DNA of 64,000 nt from Zygnema cylindricum (Eukaryota; Streptophyta; Zygnematophyceae; Zygnematales; Zygnemataceae), in NCBI GenBank assembly GCA_037447655.1, contig JBBHKE010001610.1, forward strand, positions 1-64,000, given 5' to 3'. The first letter of the stretch is position 1; every line of letters starts with the position of its first letter. The notes beneath the pieces were generated by a model, which did no database searches, was not told where the DNA came from, and saw only the letters and a program-made list of their open reading frames with translations. A program made the position numbers and the translations under genes. Positions 21,800 to 34,350 of this stretch are shown piece after piece.

Positions 21800-24700
21800 C
21801 ATATGATAATGCATGATAAATTAAAAAGCACGATGGTAAACCATCTGAGTCTGGGGGTACAAAAGGGGTGGCATGACCAACACTGGAAAACAACAATAAA
21901 AAACAAAAAGAGCGACGAGAACACAAAAAAATGGAAGCAACAACAAGGAAAATAAAAGCACCTTTACTCAAAATGAAAAGCACGGCAACTCACAAAAACA
22001 AAACTACAAACCTCAACCCCAACCCTAACTCAATTAAATATCTACGAATAACAACCCTATAAGTCCCCCCAGCCCGGGGGAGCACGATGAGGGAGTTCCA
22101 GAGCACGGCGACGATCCATAACCGCAACAGTCGATCGGAGGAGAATAGAAGCCTGCACTCGCTGTAGAGCCACAGATAAGCGTTGACGGTAAAAAGAAGT
22201 AAGGACCGAAGGAGGAGGGCTCCCAGGTCCTCGACGCTCGAAAGCACGACGAGCACAAGTACGGAGAAACTCGTCCAGTGCAACACCCAAGCAACCAAAG
22301 ATCTCGACCGCCATCAGAATAAAGCCATCCATAGGGTCCCGGTGGGCATAATCACGCTCCTTCGCCTTAGCAGCGTCACGAGCTGCCACCCAAAGATGTC
22401 GAGCCGCCTGACCAACAACTGTAGCTGAAGTAGGGTTCGCCAGAACAATATCACCAAAAATGCGACAGGCACCATCAAGCAGAACAACATCGATCCGACG
22501 CGAGGGAATAATATGAGAAACCTCTCGACGCACAGAAAACCCCCCTTCTGAAGCGATAGTGGCAACGGTGTCTCGAATAGTGTCGTGCGCCTGGATCAAA
22601 TCTCCCCTATGGGAGCAACGAAGCAAATGGACACCATCGGCCCCCAAGACACGACCACATGCACAAACAAGGGAGCCAAGTAAAGGAGGATGGGGGAGGC
22701 CAAGGCGAAACCGAAGGGCGGTGGTGAACTGAGCTGGTGAGAATCGGAGAGTGGACAAAATAGGTGTGGCAAAAAGCCAAGACCCAGAATCAAGTCCGCC
22801 ACAATAGAGAAGACGGGCACGAGAAGAATCGGAGGGAAGCGCCTTGAGAAGCTCGGATTTAATGGTGGCGACAACCCGATCGGAAATAGATTCCTGGACA
22901 CGCTCAACAGATTTTGTAACAAGGGTCGAGAAAATCGGCACATCCACAAGGGAATGGGGAGGAAGAGAACGTGACGCGTCCAATAGAGATCGTTGGAAGG
23001 CGAACACACCATCTGAAACTCGGGGGACTCGGGGGATAACAGTAGCTAGAACGGGGGTGTCCCCAGCCAAGAAACGGGAAACAAGAGTAGAGGCAATAAG
23101 AAACCAACTTCCCAAATAGGCAGCGGGAGCAACACGAGGGGTCGATAACAGACCCAACCCCCCAGTTGAGACAGGGAGGGATGCCTGAATGCGAGCCGAT
23201 GGCCCAGACTCGCGATCGAATGCCCGCGACCTAACAAAGTGTGGAGGACTTCCATGAGGCCATCGTCAAAAGCCGAGAGAGAGGAGACAAATGTCGAGGT
23301 GGGAGGGGAAGTACGAGTGAGGTAAGAAGGGCGGTGGGGAAAACACCTGGTTAACATAGCAAAAGCAACTTGGGGATAGCGAAGGTGAGGAAGGTCGTCC
23401 ACTTGAGCTAGATCTGTCTATAAAGCATCATCAAGGAATTGGGTCACGAAAAAATCCGAACCAAGGGGGCAACCTAGCACACGAATGCCATCGCAGGGAG
23501 AAGGGGTTTGAAAACCAGGAGGGGTAGTAAACGAAAGTGGAATATCCTAAGGAGACCAAATAACACACTTCGACGGCTGAACTGAAAGGCTGAGTTCGGC
23601 TAAACGTTCCCTGAAAAAATCATATGCCAACACGACTTGTTCTCTCGGCCCAATAATGTGCGTATCATCTGTGGGCGAAGGGAAAAGGCAAGAAGGGAAG
23701 GCAGCTGCGGAGGCACGAAGGGCCCGGTAATGGGCAAGGGCGAACAATGGTCCGCCGAGAGGGTCACCTTGGCGAGTTCCAATAGCAGAGGAGAAAGGAA
23801 TAAGATCACCATCGGCCGAGAAGGAAAGGTTGCTTGTCAAAGAATAGAAAGCCCTCACAAAGGGGAATAATTGGACAATCGGAGATGGAGCCGCCATAAG
23901 CTCTGAAAAAATCACGTTCCGATCCATCGTATTAAATGCATTAGAAACGTCAACTTGAAGGACCAACGAATCCGGATGTACATCCAACAAAGCCGGAATC
24001 CCGTGGACCACGGCCTCACAACCCCTCTCGTGGCCACTCCAAACTGATGAGGAGAGAAATAATCATGGAAAGCCGGTTGGAGCTGAAGACATATCGCACG
24101 AGCCACCAACCTATATAAAACCTCTCCCACGGCAATAGGGCGGATCCCACCATTAGGTTTGGCGATTGCCACAAGGCGGGACGCTGTGAGAAGATCACAA
24201 ATCCGAGGGGGAACATCCCCACTAGCTATAAGGGAACATACTCGAAAAAACACATCGAACCCTCGGGGACCCGATTCAGGGGGCAAAACATCGCGAAACA
24301 ACTCATATACTGTGCCCGAGGGGCCCCCCGCTGAAAGGTGAGGAGAAGAGCTAAGAGCCTTAATGAAAACCTCCCGATCCAAAGTAAAACTCTCAGAAGG
24401 CTCAAAGGTGTGGACGGAAAGGGCTAAAGGGGAAGGGGCAGGGGGGTGGAGAGCTCGAAGGACCTCAATAGTGGAAGAAGATCCGGGGGCAGGGGTGAAT
24501 GGCTGTAGGGCCCGAACCGCTCGAGAAAGCTCACCAACTCGGCCTAAATGAATTGCTCGACGATAAGAGGCCGGGACATCCGACAGCTTAGGTGGCCGAC
24601 GTGGTATGAAAGAGGTGCTCGATACCCGATCCTCATGCTCGGCGTGGAGGGACTTCCAATCACCCCGAAGGAATCGGCGACAACGCGCCATAGTTTCTCT

Positions 24701-25315
24701 AGCCCCACTGCCCCCTCCACGACTTGGAAGGACTAGCACCCAGAGAGAGAACATAAGAAGTAGGTGCCAAGGAGCAATGTCCGCCGGGTTTGAAGAAATG
24801 TGGGACAAGGGGAGGTGGAGGGCATCTTGTACTATTGTCTTGACGGCCACAGGAATACGGGTGTACAATCGCGGGCGGGGGGCTCCCAAATCATAAGCTC
24901 CCAAAACATCTAACTCACGTACGAAATTCCAATCCTCATCTGTGGGGCCGGACGGGAGTGTGGTCGACAATGATGGAGGAGAGGTGATAGACAAAGGACC
25001 ACCCAAGGTTATACAATGTCGACAACTCCGTGTATGAAGGGAAATGCCGGCCCCAGCGGCAAAAAGGTTGTGACACCCAGGACATTCCAAACGCCTCAAA
25101 GGTTTACGAGGTTTGGGCGGAAGTGGGGGAGGGAGAAGGGAATAAGAAGGGCTTCCGGACATGGTTGATAAGTCAAAGACGACATGGGAATTGGGAGGGT
25201 GAGAGGAAGAGAAAGCGTGGGAGAGGAAAATGAACCATGTGGGATGGATGGGGAAATTGGTAGGAACCAGAATGTAACATAAAGTTTGATGCCGGAAAAG
25301 AAAGGGGCGATTCAT
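21800..25315 (-). mobile_element. Non-LTR retrotransposon with restriction-like endonuclease, broken
   Basis: A 3.5-kb minus-strand element. The coding part is 25315 to 22057, with a 3' untranslated part of about 250 bp down to about 21800, where satellite resumes. The 5' end at 25315 directly abuts satellite. One reverse-transcriptase protein carrying an N-terminal zinc finger and a C-terminal endonuclease places it with the early-branching RLE-encoding non-LTR elements (R2/NeSL/Utopia-like). The precise clade is not determined. A truncated copy of its 3' end is at 29525-29778. Confidence 0.8.
22057..25315 (-). pseudogene. Reverse transcriptase/endonuclease of the non-LTR element
   Basis: Starts at ATG 25315. 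A zinc finger (ECPGCHNLF, then ISLHTRSC) lies near residues 78-97. The RT fingers show SAGGPSG and VAIAKPNGGIRPIAVGE. The frame is lost near 24020 (ggggtt run). The next frame has RT motif A (LQVDVSNAFNTMD), motif B (GTRQGDPLGGPLFAL) and motif C as PTDDTHI, where family members have Ala before the two Asp. It has stops at about 23547 and 23418, and shifts again at a C6 run near 23160. The last frame (23157-22057) has a CxC...H...C finger (CACGRVLGADGVHLLRC) and RRIDVVLLDG with GDIVLANP, a probable PD-(D/E)xK endonuclease. At least two frameshifts and two stops make it a pseudogene. Confidence 0.85.
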
Positions 25316-25951
25316 ATCAGATCAAATTCATCAGATCACAGATGAGATTCGCATCAGATCAGATACATATTATATCAGATTCATATCAGATCAGTATCAG
25401 ATCTGATTCATATCACATCAGATTCATCAGATTCAGATCAGATTCACATCAGATCAGATTCATAGCATATCAGATTCATAGCAGATGAATATAGTAATAT
25501 AATAATAGAATAATAATAATATAATAATATAGTATTATAAATATCCTATTATTATATTATATCATCGTATTATTATATTGCACTAACATCATATTATTAT
25601 ACCGCATTATCATCGTATTATATCATCATGTTATTAAATCGCATTATATCGAATTATAATATTGTATTGTATCGAAGTATTACATCGTATTATTATATCG
25701 TATTACATCGTATTATAATATATTATAATTTATATCGTGTTATGATATCGTATTATAGTATAGCATTATTATACCATATCATAATAGCATATTATAATAT
25801 CGAATTTTAATGTATTATTTTATTTTAAATATCGTATTATTGTATCGTATTACTGTATCAAATTACTCTATCGTATTACTGTATCGTATTACTGTATCAT
25901 ATTAACTGTATCTTATTATTATATCGTATAATTATATTGTATTATTATTGT
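25316..25951. repeat. AT-rich satellite, right of the retrotransposon
   Basis: gattcatatcagatcaaatt and tatcgtattactgtatcg motifs, the same family as 19855-21790 (25312-25390 resembles 20072-20150). Confidence 0.85.
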
Positions 25952-28900
25952 ATTTTCAACTTCGTTTTACCTTTCTCACCTTCTTTCACTGTTTTCTCAC
26001 CATTTTCCATTGTTTTCTTTTCTGATTCTTGCCATTTTCCACTCTCTTTCACCGTCCTTCCTTTGTTTTCTACCTTTTCTGTCGTTTTTTGCCGTTTTTC
26101 CTCGTTGTCCCTTCGTCTTTCCCCCGTATCTCACCGTTTTTTTGCCGATTTATCTCGTCTTTTTGTCGATTTATTCCGTTTTTATGACGATTTATCTCAT
26201 TTTTTTTAATGTCGGTTTATCTCGCTTTTTTGTCGATTTTCTCAGGAATCGATGCTGGACTCTTCTATTTAGCAGGAGTTTGGGTTTTGGAAAATTTTAA
26301 AATCGATGATGAAGTTCAAGCGGCGCCCACTCATCTTTTTTTTGCGGAACTTGAGGAGGAATTTTGGTCAGTTAATTTGCGACAAAAAAGGGAATAAATT
26401 ACACCTACAGCTTAGAACCCATTTCCTACAGACTGTTTTACGGAGGAGAAGGGAAGCATTTGGGCATGCAGGAGAGGGAGAAGGAGAGGGAGAGGGGAGG
26501 GGGACGGGGACGGGGAGGGGGGGGTGGAGTGGGGAGAGATGGGAGGGGAAAAGGTTGCATGCTGATGAAAAAAATGGGCATACAGCAGTGATGTATATTG
26601 AACTGGTTTGCCAATAACAATATGTAGTATTTTTAGGAGTCTTGATATTCGATGTATCGTGTCCCTGATAATCATGATATATCCATATCGACATCGCGAT
26701 ATCTGCTATATAGAGGTGTATCTTTTAAATTTTCCAGACTTTTTGTACTTTTTGTATTTTTTGTACATTTTGTGCATCTGAAATACATGAAGTTTAAATT
26801 TTTCTGGTCAATTATCAGTGATTATCAGAGGGAGGGAGGGAGAACGTTTGCAATTTTGATATTTTTGTATCACTAGCATTTAGAGCCTGTTTCTTATGGT
26901 TTGTTTCAGGGAGGGATTCAGCTGGGCGTACAGAGTCAGTGGGAGAGTGGGAGGGGGAAGTAGGGGTGAAAGGGAGAATTTTTTGACTTTTTTTGACATT
27001 TTGATGATAGTTTTGACTTTGACTTTCTTGCAGATCCTCGGGCTCCTCGTTGTTTACTTTTGGTCAAAAATAACGACTTTTATCCCCTTTTATATCCTCA
27101 GTTTTTTTGGAGTTTTGTGAGAAGAGGTACACCTTTGTACCGTAATTAGTATAGCTTCCACTATTTAAAAAATTGGGTTTATTGGTAGATGTTTTTTTTT
27201 GGGGGGGGAGGTAATTTTTGGTAATGCGGATTGCATTTTATCTTAATTTGAATACATACATACATATATAAATAAGTGTGCCATTGGCATCGGAATTACG
27301 TGAATAAGCTAGCATACAAAATCCACACTAACCAGCATTCCTCTCTCTCTCTCTCTCCCTCTCTCTCTCTGCGTCTCTCTCTCCCTCCCTCCCTCCCTCC
27401 CTCCCTCACACACACACACTCTCTCCCCCCCACTCTCTCTCTCCCTCCTCTCCCTCCCTCCCGCTCTCCCTTTCCAAAAGTGATCTTCAGGTTGGACTCG
27501 ATGTCGCTTTCCACGGACGAGAGGAAGGGGAGGAGGGTGAGGAGGGACACTTTGGGGCAAGATGTTATTAAAGACTGTCTTGCTCGAAAGAAGAATACTT
27601 GTCTTTTCATCTTGCATCATCATCTTGCATCAACATCATGCATCATCATGTAGATAAAGATGATTGCAGAAGATGAAGATTAGGTTTTTTAGGGATAGAT
27701 GACAGATTACGATAGATGATAAATGATAGACGATAGATAATAGATGATAATAGATCATAGATCATAGATGATCATAAATGATAATAGATGGTAGATGATA
27801 GCTGATAGATGATAGATGATGGAGGATGACAGACGATGATAGATGATGTTAGATGATGATCGATGATGATAGATGGGTGATGTTGATGCATGATGATAGA
27901 TGATGATAGAAAATGATAGATGATGATAGAAAATATCGTACTAAACATCGTCTTAATATCGTATTTACTATCGTATTTGCTATCGTATTTAATATCGTAC
28001 TTAATATCGTATTTAATATCGATTAATATCGTATATAATATCTATTAATATCGTATTTAATACCGTATTTAATATCCTACTTAATATCGTATTAATTATC
28101 AAATCACTATCATATCAGATTTGATTCAGATCTGATTCATACAGATCTGATTCATATCAGATCAAATTCATCAGATCACAGATGAGATTCGAATCAGATC
28201 AGATACATATAATATCAGATTCATATCAGATCATCAGATTCAGATCAGATTCACATCAGATCAGATTCATAGCATAGCAGATTCATAGCAGATTAATATA
28301 ATAATATAGTAATATAAATCATATCGTATTATTATATCATATTGTTGTATACTATTATTATATTATATCATCATATTATTATATCGCATTATCATCGTAT
28401 TATATCATCATATTATTATATCGCATTATATCGAAGTATTACATCGTATTATTATATCGTATTACATCGTATTATAATATAGTATAATTATATCGTATTA
28501 TAGTATAGTATTATTATACCATATCATAAGTACGATATTAATACGATATAATGATCTGATGAATTTGATCTGATATGAATCAGATGTGATATGATAGTAA
28601 TCTGATATTAAATACGATATTACATACAATATTAAATACGATATTACATACGATATTAACTACTATATTAAATACGATAGTAAATACTATATTAAAGATG
28701 ATATTGATACGATATTGAATACGATAATAAATACGACAATAAATATGATAATAAATACGATATTGAAATACGATATTGAAATACGATATTAAAATACGAG
28801 TTTTATTGTATTATTCTGTATTAAATATCGTAGTACTGTATCGTATTATTAAACCGTATTACTGTATGGTATTACTATATCGTATTATTACATCGTATTA

Positions 28901-29778
28901 CTGTATGGTATTACTGTATCGTATTACTGTATCGAATTACTGTATTGTATTACTGTATCGTATTATTATATCGTATTATTATATTGTATTATTATTGTAT
29001 TATTATATCTTCTTATTATATCATATAATAATAGCCAATTATAATAATGTATGACTGTGTCGTATTATTATATCATATTTATTATATCGTATTACTGTAT
29101 CGTATTACTATATCATATTATTATATCGTATTATTACTGTATTATTATATCGTATGACGTATTATTATATCGCATTATCAATCGTATTATTATATTGTAT
29201 TATGTCATATTATATCGTATTATATAACGTATTATACAACGTTTTATATAATATTATATCGTATAATTATATTGATTATTATATACCGTACTACATATCG
29301 TAGTATATACCGTATTTTATACCACCATCGTACTATATATCGTATTATACATCGTATTTTATATCGTAATTTACATCGTATTTTATACCGTATTAATATC
29401 ATGATTAAATATCGTTTAAATATCGTATTTAGTGTGGTATTAAGTATCGTATTTAATATCGTATTTAAATATCGTTTGTAATATCGTATGTAATATCAGA
29501 TTAATATCAGATCACTATCATATGATAATGCATGATAAATTAAAAAGCACGATGGTAAACCATCTGAGTCTGGGGGTACAAAAGGGGTGGCATGACCAAC
29601 ACTGAAAAACAACAATAAAAAACAAAAAGAGCGACAAAAACACACACTAAAAAAAGGAAACAACAAAAAGGAAAATAAAAGCACCCTAACTCAAATGAAA
29701 AGCACGGCAACTCACAAAAACAAAAATACAAACCCCAATCCCAACCCTAACTTAATTAAATATCTATGAAAAACAACG
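25952..29778. repeat. Segmental duplication, unit 2 (short)
   Basis: Copy of 15393-22048 about 10.56 kb downstream. It lacks the copia block (joined through a CT-rich tract at 27342-27410) and lacks the extra 356-bp satellite repeat, so the offset falls to 8.07 and then 7.72 kb. It ends inside the retrotransposon 3' region, where purine-rich DNA takes over. Confidence 0.85.
29525..29778 (-). mobile_element. 3' fragment of the non-LTR retrotransposon
   Basis: Matches 21795-22048 (gcacgatggtaaaccatctg, gggggtacaaaaggggtggc, aaaagcacggcaactcac) with several substitutions and small indels. No coding sequence remains. It breaks off in the sequence corresponding to the 3' flank of the RT gene. Confidence 0.8.
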
Positions 29779-30880
29779 GGGAGAGGAAGGAAAAGGAAGG
29801 AAGAAAAAGGAAGGGGAAGGAACAGGAAGGAAGGAGAAGTCAGAGGAAGGAAGAGAGGAAAGGAAGGGAGAGGAAGGAAAAGGAAGGAAGAAGAAGGAAG
29901 AGGAAGGAAGAAGAAGGAAGAGGAAAGAAGAAGGAAGAAAAAGGAAGAGGAAGAAAGAAGAACGAAGAGGAAGGAAGGGGAAGGAAGAGGAAGGAAGAGA
30001 GGAAAAGAAAGGGAGAGGAAGGAAAAGGAAGGAAGAGGAAGGAAGAAGAAGGAAGAGGAAAGAAGAAGAAGGAAAAAAAGGTAGAGGAAGAAAGAAGAAC
30101 GAAAAGGAAGGAAGGGGAAGGAAGAGGAAGGAAGAGGAGGGCAGAGGAAGGAAGAGAGGAAAAAGAAGGGAGATTAAGGAAAAGGAAGAAAGGAGAAGGA
30201 AGGGGAAGGAAGAGGAAGGAAGTGGAAGGAAGAGGAAGGAAGAAGAAGGGAGAAAAAGGAAGAGGAAGGAAGAGGAAGGAAGAAGAAGGAAGAGGAAGGA
30301 AGAGGAAGGAAGAAGAAGGAAGAGGAAGGAAGAGGAAGGAAGAGGAAAGGAGAAGAACGAAAAAAAAGGAAGGGAAGGCAGAAGAATGAAGAAGAAGGAA
30401 GCGGAAGGAAGAGGAAGGAAGAGAGGGAAAAGGAAGGGAGAGGAAGGAAAAGGAAGGGAGAAGAAGGAAAAGGAAGGGAGAAGAAGGAAAAGGAAGGAAG
30501 AGGAAAGAAGAGGAAGTAAGAGAAAGGAAGAGGAAGGAAGAAGAAGGAAGAAGGAAAAGGAAGGAAGAAGGAAGAAGAAGGAAGAGGAAGGAGGAGGAAG
30601 TATGAAGTGAGGAAAAAGAAGGGAGAGGAAAGAAAAAGAATGGAGAGGAAAAAAAAAGAATGATGAGAAAGAAAAGGAAAATAGAAGAAGGAAGGGGAAG
30701 GAGGAGGAAAGAAGAGGAACGAAGAGGAAGGAGCGGAAGAGGAAGGAAACTCTCCCTCTTTCTCCCCCTCCCCCTCCCCCTCGCCCTCCCCCTCCCCCCC
30801 TCCCCCTCCCCCTCCCCCTCCCCTCCCCCCCCTCCCCCCTCCCCCTCCCCCCTCCCCCCCTCCCCCTCTCCCTCTACGTT
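29779..30880. repeat. Polypurine tract (GGAAGA)n then (CCCCTC)n
   Basis: About 970 bp of purine-only ggaagaggaaggaagaagaa sequence is followed at about 30750 by about 125 bp of the pyrimidine motif ccctcccc on the same strand. The 207-residue Lys/Glu/Arg frame and the 353-residue antisense Ser/Phe/Leu frame are artefacts. Confidence 0.95.
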
Positions 30881-31976
30881 ACTATACGCTAAGTTGATCA
30901 ACTTGTTCGAAAGCGCTTAAGTGTCTAAAAAAGTGAGTTAAGTTATAAACATATCTCTTACAAAGTTGTAAAAGTTAGTTCTCTATCGCTTGTTCATAAT
31001 ACATGAATTTCTTTTTTGATTAGTCGATAGATGTTTATCGTACTTGGGACAGTTTTATGCTTTTACTTTCAATCTCTATCTTATTTGCCTCTAGATTTTT
31101 GGTGACTTGTATGTAATTGTCAAAATGATGCTCGATTGTTTTTAACAAATTTGTTTTTGAAAAAGTTGTACTTGTGTTTAATTTTGTTTTCTTTTCTATT
31201 TTTTATGTCAAACACTCTTTCCCCTTGCACCTCGTATGGAACATTTTTTTTTACCTCGTCGAGAAAAATAAAATTACACCATGTGAAAAGTGGACTGAAG
31301 AAATCATGATTACTGTTTTGCACAAAGTGGTGAATTGGGTTTGGAGAAATGGTGACATTCTTGAATGGAATGGATCTTATCAATCGAGTTGTCCACTAAA
31401 GTGTTTCGAAACTCGAGGGTTTGTGCGTCGAGAACGAGAAAAGGATTTTAGTTTTTCCTTTTATGCCAAACGGATTTGTCGCAGATCACATGCAAGGTGA
31501 GCCTCTCTGTCTTGTCATACTGTATTTTTGGGCTCCTATTTATTCTTTAAAACACCAAAACCGGAAAGTTATCCATTCGTAAAACCTCCAATCGCTTCTA
31601 GTTTTACACTAGAAATAATAACAGTAGGGGCATTGGTGCTCGCTTAATGCTCTCTACAATTCCTTTGGTGCCGAAAACCACATCAGGTCACGGGATGAAA
31701 AACATGCAAGAATAAATTGGTTGTTTTATACTCGCTAATATCAATAAAAGGCCAACTGATATATATTTTCCCGTTTATGTTATAAAGTGACTTAGAGCTC
31801 TGCACAGTATTTGTTAGATATGAAATCGTCACTTTCAATTATTTTGTTCATCCTTTGTTTGCAGTGTTTATTTTTTGGTCACCTGTTTTCATTATTTTTT
31901 TTGTTTATGCCATATTTTTTTCGTAAATCAGGTTATTGTTTAGGAGGAAAGAAACAGTTCTCTTCAACGTAGTGAA
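30881..31976. other. Spacer, no intact gene
   Basis: A frame at 31174-31500 ends in protein-like sequence (MITVLHKVVNWVWRNGDI) but has no recognised family and lies in T-rich DNA. Otherwise nothing. Confidence 0.35.
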
Positions 31977-32036
31977 GGAAAAGCTACAATTGGAACTGCT
32001 GAGGGACTAGCATATCTTCACGACGAATGTGCCTGA
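31977..32036 (+). pseudogene. Receptor-like kinase relic (subdomain VIa)
   Basis: The peptide ATIGTAEGLAYLHDECA, followed at once by TGA, matches the G-x-A-x-GLAYLH-x-x-C block found before the HRD loop of plant receptor-like kinases. The upstream frame has stops and no HRD, DFG or APE motif follows convincingly. A weak FNDG*ARYFG at about 32240 could be a ruined DFG region. Only a fragment is left, and chance similarity is not excluded. Confidence 0.35.
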
Positions 32037-33404
32037 TTATTTTATAGTTTTAGAACTGTACGCTTTACGGTTAGTTTTAGGATATTTAGTATTATTAGCG
32101 TCTCTTTGTGTCAACACACTATTTGAATGTATACTTTATCAGGTTATGCTGTTGTAGTGTTGATAACAAGAAACTCATGGTTCACCATCCATTTTTTTTT
32201 GCAAGCTTTCTTAAGAATTGGACCACTCGACGCATAATTTAATGATGGTTGAGCAAGATATTTTGGTGGTCCCCTTACTTGAAGTAGGGTATACTCTACT
32301 CCGGTGTACCACAAATTTCTGGATATTGTTAATGTTATGGACTGTAATACTGCAGGCTTGGTCGCATAAATTTTTGAAAATCGTACAGACTTACATTAAT
32401 TTAATCAGGTTGGCGTGGCATAATTTCTAACCATCTGAACATTTATGCTTAATTGTTTGTACTTTGAGATTAGGGTCATCATAATTATTGAACACCTCAC
32501 AAAATATTCATTTAAGTTCAATATTACGAACATGGCTGTATTCACTCGAATTTCTTATTGTGTTCGACAACTTAGTACACGAAATCGACCATCGTCAACT
32601 AGAAAATGGTATGAGGAACACATCAATCGACAACTTCATTCCAATGATCCTTGTACGTTTTGTAGTTTTTGTGATGTGATTTTACACACTTTTTGTTGCG
32701 ACACTTCAATTACGGATCAGTAAGTTCAGTTTTGAGGCACGTAATGACAAATACTAGATGTTGTTGCCAACTTGAAAACGTAGTTAGTGACTGAGAAGAT
32801 GATGTACCTCGAACTTCAAAAATGAAAAATAATAGAAGGATCACATTGAAGATTGTGTAAAATTATAGTGGGGGGATATAACCGGGTTTTGAAGGTTTAG
32901 CCATATAATTATGATTAACATAGATTTACTTTGTACTTAAAATATGGTTGAAAAACTTTCTGGGTACATGAACAATTTGCATGGATCACCGTGATAAGTT
33001 TGTTAGCATTTATGTTATTGTATATGTTCCTCGCTACATATTGTTGTGGGTGATGGCATGAAAGTGGTCGTGAGCAAGTTGCTAACAAATGTTTATCCAA
33101 ACTCGAAATCGTACTGAACAAGTCGCACATACGTATGAACTTGATGCATCTGTATGCATTAAAAAATGCATAAAAAAAAAATCACGCTTGCATATGGCGC
33201 AACAATGCCACTTTTTTTGCACATTTTAAAGAGCATCTAGAGTACGTACAGGCATAATTCATGCACTACAATATTTAATAAATGCCCAAATTAGTGTAAT
33301 TGTCACTAATTAAACATTACCTATATTGAACTAAACGAAAATGTAGCTACCATTTTTGTTTTGGGTTCGAGGGTCAAAATTTAGGGGCGCCGAGTTAGTG
33401 TTAT
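32037..33404. other. Spacer, no gene
   Basis: Short frames only (for example 32445-32723 and 32488-32679). None shows a recognised domain. Confidence 0.4.
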
Positions 33405-34006
33405 TAACAGTACACCATTAATCGTTATTATTGTTAACATTAATTTTGTTGCGGCTTTTTTTGGCCCAAAATCATAAATCAACGTTATTAACATTAAAAT
33501 ACAATTAACTTTATGGAAAGTATTTATTTACTGTTAACTATTTTATATTACGTTCGTCAAAATTAGTGTGGTTGGAAGAAGTTCGTTTTTGTACATCGGG
33601 TCTACGTGACATCTCATTTCTACAACATTAAGTGCGTGAAAATTAACTTTCAATGCTAGTTAACTGCCAAAAAGAGCGAAACATTACAAAATATAAAACA
33701 TAAAATATCGTAAAATTTACTCAAACTAACAAATGTTCCGAACGATTCCCAAACCCCACAAGTATCTCGGCGAAAGCTGTCAATGCAGTCTGCACTTGAA
33801 ATAGTATTGATGACAGCTCAGCGTGCACGCTACGAAGTCGACACAAAAATTGGCTTTAAGTGCCAAATCAATGTTAATGTCATTTTTTCTTCGGACACAA
33901 AATCACAAATTAGCGTTATTTGCACTAAACTATCGTTTACACTATTTTTTTGTAACACTAATAACGATTAGTGGTGTAGTAACGGTTCATGGTGTACTGC
34001 ACTGTA
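33405..34006. mobile_element. MITE-like element A
   Basis: The left end acagtacaccattaatcgtt and the right end aacgattagtggtgtagtaa/cggttcatggtgtactg are inverted relatives of each other. The motif taataacgattcacggtgta recurs at 34657, 34758 (inverted) and 34941. No coding capacity; the target duplication is not clear. Confidence 0.45.
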
Positions 34007-34026
34007 CTGTTGACAATACTATTTAG

Positions 34027-34350
34027 TAATGTTGTGTATCGACAAGAAAATTATTGTGATGAAACCGATACCGATAGTTATTAGTTATCAATCGGTGAGG
34101 GCTCTCGATATATCGCTCCATGACCAAGAAATTCCTTATCGATGATAAGTAGAAAAAAATATAGGATGCTATATTATAGTACATTAGCTATAGTTATCGG
34201 TAACGTTGTTATCGCGAGAAAATACCGATATTATCGGGTTTTTATCGCGATAACACCTGTACTGATATACCATGCCAATATACCAATTATCGGCAAGTAA
34301 AAAAAGGGACATATTGGTTATCGACAAAACTCCACCGATGCACAACACTA
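34027..34350. mobile_element. hAT-type MITE, degenerate copy
   Basis: Starts taatgttgtgtatcg and ends cgatgcacaacacta, with cgatagttattagttatc and tatcgggtttttatcgcgat motifs inside, like the element at 12908. The flanking 8-mers ctatttag and ctgagtat match only at 4 of 8 positions, so the duplication is decayed. Confidence 0.7.

Larger units (their letters stand above)
15393..22048. repeat. Segmental duplication, unit 1 (long)
   Basis: Sequence from tttcaacttcgttttacctt at about 15393 onward reappears from about 25952. Three parts correspond: 15393-16885 with 25952-27350 (about 95% alike, with indels); 19315-21880 with about 27385-29600 (nearly identical, one difference seen at about 19779 vs 27854); and the retrotransposon 3' part, about 90% alike, to about 22048 vs 29778. 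Unit 1 alone carries the copia-like block 16886-19300 and an extra copy of about 356 bp in the satellite. Confidence 0.85.

Noticed and set aside
22183-25233. Plus-strand ORFs of 60-96 residues across the retrotransposon
   Set aside because: Antisense shadows of the minus-strand reverse transcriptase and endonuclease frames.
29766-30901. Long open frames on both strands (207 residues +, 353 residues -)
   Set aside because: They are translations of (GGAAGA)n and (CCCCTC)n simple repeat with extreme composition and no domain.
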